Position numbers and translations under genes: made by a program
NCBI GenBank assembly: GCA_937917025.1
Contig: CALFSF010000284.1
Span: 1 to 5,235, forward strand
Origin: an uncultured Paraburkholderia sp.
Lineage (GTDB): Bacteria > Pseudomonadota > Gammaproteobacteria > Burkholderiales > Burkholderiaceae
Length of the DNA stretch: 5,235 bases
Direction: 5' to 3'
Part shown: positions 3,715 to 5,235 of the stretch, piece after piece
Numbering within the stretch: position 1 is the stretch's first letter
Layout: each line of letters begins with the position of its first letter
Notes under the pieces: model-generated
The model's input: the letters and a program-made list of their open reading frames with translations, nothing else
Databases searched by the model: none
Told to the model about the DNA's origin: nothing

Positions 3715-5229
3715 TCACTGGCGTCCGTAGGTATCGTCGAAGCGCACGATGTCGTCTTCGCCGAGATAGGAGCCGGACTGCACTTCGATGATCTCGAGCG
3801 GCATCTTGCCGGGATTTTCGAGGCGATGGGTGACCCCGAGCGGAATATAGGCCGACTCGTTTTCGGAGACGATGAAGCGCTCCTCGCCCCGCGTGACGAG
3901 GGCCGTGCCGCGAACGACGATCCAGTGTTCCGCGCGGTGATGATGCATCTGCAGCGAAAGGCGCGCGCCCGGTTTCACCACGATGCGCTTCACCTGGAAG
4001 CGCTCGCCGGTGTCGACCGAATCGTAGTAGCCCCACGGACGGTGAACCTTGCGATGGTTCGCCGCCTCGGGGCCGTTCGCGGTGCGGATACGGCCGACCA
4101 CCTTCTTCACGTCCTGCACATGCGCGCGGTCCGCGACGAGAATCGCGTCCGCGGTTTCCACGACGACCAGATCCTGCGTGCCGATGCACGCGATCAACCG
4201 GCCTTCCGAATGCGCGAACGTCGAGGCCGCGCCTTCGAACATCACATGGCCGCGCCCGACGTTCTGGTCCGCGTCTTTCGGCAGGATCTGCCAGATCGCA
4301 TCCCACGAACCGACGTCCGACCAGCCCGCATCGAGCGGCACGACGATGCCCGCGCACACCGACGTATCCGTGTTCAGCCGTTCCATCACCGCATAGTCGA
4401 TCGAATTCGACGGCGACGCGCTGAACGCGTCGGACTGCACCCGGAAGAAATCGCCATCGGTCTTGCCGCCCGCGAATGCCTGCGCGCACGCGGCGTAGAT
4501 GGCCGGCTGGAAGTGCTTGAGCGCGCGGATCCACGTCGACGCCCGCATGATGAAGATGCCGCTGTTCCACCAGTATTCGCCCGAACTCACATAGCGCTGC
4601 GCCAGTTCGAGATGCGGCTTTTCGACGAAGCGATCGAGCCGCCGCGCCTGCGACGTGCCCGCGTTCGGCGCGGCTTCGCCCACGCGGATATAGCCGTAAC
4701 CGGTCTCCGCGCGCGTGGGCACGATTCCCATCGTCACGATGTGGCCGAGCGCGGCCTGCTGCACGCCCGCGCTCACACTGGCATGAAAGCGCGCGACGTC
4801 GGCCACAGCATGATCGGCGGGCATGACGACCATCAGGCCATCCTGCGCATCGGCGATGATCGACAGCGCGGCGACCGTCAGCGCCGGCGCGGTATCGCGG
4901 CCGACCGGTTCGAGAATCAGCTGGGCCGCCTTGCCGCTCACGCGCAGCTGCTCCGCGGTGGTGAAGCGATGCGCCTCGTTGCTGACCACGACCAGCTGAT
5001 CCGCGACGGGGTAGCCCGCGTCGAGCGCATCGAGTCGGCGCGTGGTGGACTGCAGCAGCGATTCATCGCCGAGCAGATCGATCAGCTGCTTCGGATGCTG
5101 CTCGCGCGACATCGGCCACAACCGGGTGCCGGACCCACCGGCCAGAATCACGGGATGAACTTTGAGTTTCACTGTGGCGGCATTTGAGGACCGGATGTCG
5201 ACGTCGGGCGCTGCGATGTGCGCTGTCAT
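3715..5229 (-). CDS. manC: ManC: mannose-1-phosphate guanylyltransferase / mannose-6-phosphate isomerase
   Basis: A complete 504-residue bifunctional cytoplasmic enzyme that makes GDP-mannose, the donor for mannose-containing exopolysaccharide, O-antigen or capsule: it isomerises fructose-6-P to mannose-6-P and joins mannose-1-P to GTP, while a separate phosphomannomutase supplies the middle step. The N-terminal nucleotidyltransferase has the signature GGSGTRLWPMSR (31-42), EPVGRDTAPA (107-116), MPADH (136-140), GYGYI (177-181), FVEKP (201-205) and WNSGIF (221-226). The C-terminal type II isomerase is a cupin with RPWGYY (397-402), QMHHHRAEHWIVV (427-439), whose His and Glu residues are the expected metal ligands, YIPLGVTHRLENPG (461-474) and a closing FDDTYGR. 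Both halves appear intact. The first 24 residues form a variable leader. The ATG at 5229 is the only good start, but its ribosome site lies at or beyond the window edge; a GTG at 5172 is a less likely alternative. The xanB/algA/cpsB names are used for the same family. Confidence 0.95.
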   Translation of the reverse strand: MTAHIAAPDVDIRSSNAATVKLKVHPVILAGGSGTRLWPMSREQHPKQLIDLLGDESLLQSTTRRLDALDAGYPVADQLVVVSNEAHRFTTAEQLRVSGKAAQLILEPVGRDTAPALTVAALSIIADAQDGLMVVMPADHAVADVARFHASVSAGVQQAALGHIVTMGIVPTRAETGYGYIRVGEAAPNAGTSQARRLDRFVEKPHLELAQRYVSSGEYWWNSGIFIMRASTWIRALKHFQPAIYAACAQAFAGGKTDGDFFRVQSDAFSASPSNSIDYAVMERLNTDTSVCAGIVVPLDAGWSDVGSWDAIWQILPKDADQNVGRGHVMFEGAASTFAHSEGRLIACIGTQDLVVVETADAILVADRAHVQDVKKVVGRIRTANGPEAANHRKVHRPWGYYDSVDTGERFQVKRIVVKPGARLSLQMHHHRAEHWIVVRGTALVTRGEERFIVSENESAYIPLGVTHRLENPGKMPLEIIEVQSGSYLGEDDIVRFDDTYGRQ

Positions 5230-5235
5230 TAAGAA

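Noticed and set aside
3686..4570. A 294-codon open frame on the minus strand inside manC
   Set aside because: A different frame of the same strand as manC, Arg/Gly-rich, no motif; a shadow of the real gene.
3826..5187. A 453-codon open frame on the plus strand antisense to manC
   Set aside because: It fully overlaps a certain gene, its translation is Arg/His/Asp-rich without domains, and long antisense frames are expected in GC-rich DNA.
1..5235. CRISPR array, tRNA, rRNA or riboswitch
   Set aside because: No regular spacer-repeat pattern, no cloverleaf-like sequence and no recognisable riboswitch core was found by eye on either strand.

Overview
The window looks like chromosomal DNA from a Burkholderiaceae bacterium, most likely Paraburkholderia, Burkholderia or Caballeronia. 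The coding DNA is GC-rich. The partial lipoprotein at the left edge, the tandem-repeat PsiF protein and the ManC sequence all resemble proteins of that family as I remember them. No database search was possible, so the genus is an inference.

Layout, left to right. (1) 1-163, minus: the first 54 codons of a probable Tat-type lipoprotein, likely of the SYLF/YSC84 family, cut by the window edge. (2) 164-523: no gene, but a clear operator-like inverted repeat (GGTCATAA-N14-TTATGACC) and several GATCGCG-core repeats. (3) 524-973, minus: a 149-residue two-helix inner-membrane protein of unknown function. (4) 974-1235: a spacer with two hairpins. (5) 1236-1526, minus: a 96-residue exported PsiF-family protein with two cysteine-bearing repeats. 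(6) 1527-1777: a divergent promoter region. (7) 1778-2074, plus: a 98-residue YciI-like protein. (8) 2075-2453: a long gene-free regulatory-looking stretch with several inverted and repeated motifs. (9) 2454-3626, plus: a 390-residue protein whose N-terminus is an IS5-type transposase DNA-binding domain, with no catalytic transposase domain and an unrelated C-terminal part. (10) 3627-3714: a convergent spacer with a GC-rich hairpin. (11) 3715-5229, minus: manC, a complete bifunctional mannose-1-phosphate guanylyltransferase/mannose-6-phosphate isomerase.

The genes do not form one operon. The left half is a set of small, independently transcribed envelope and stress-type genes. The right end probably marks the edge of an exopolysaccharide or other mannose-containing glycan locus, because ManC makes GDP-mannose. 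The most unusual gene is the transposase-domain protein that converges on manC: it looks like a retained, domesticated DNA-binding protein rather than a live insertion sequence. Its role, including any control of the neighbouring polysaccharide gene, is a hypothesis only.
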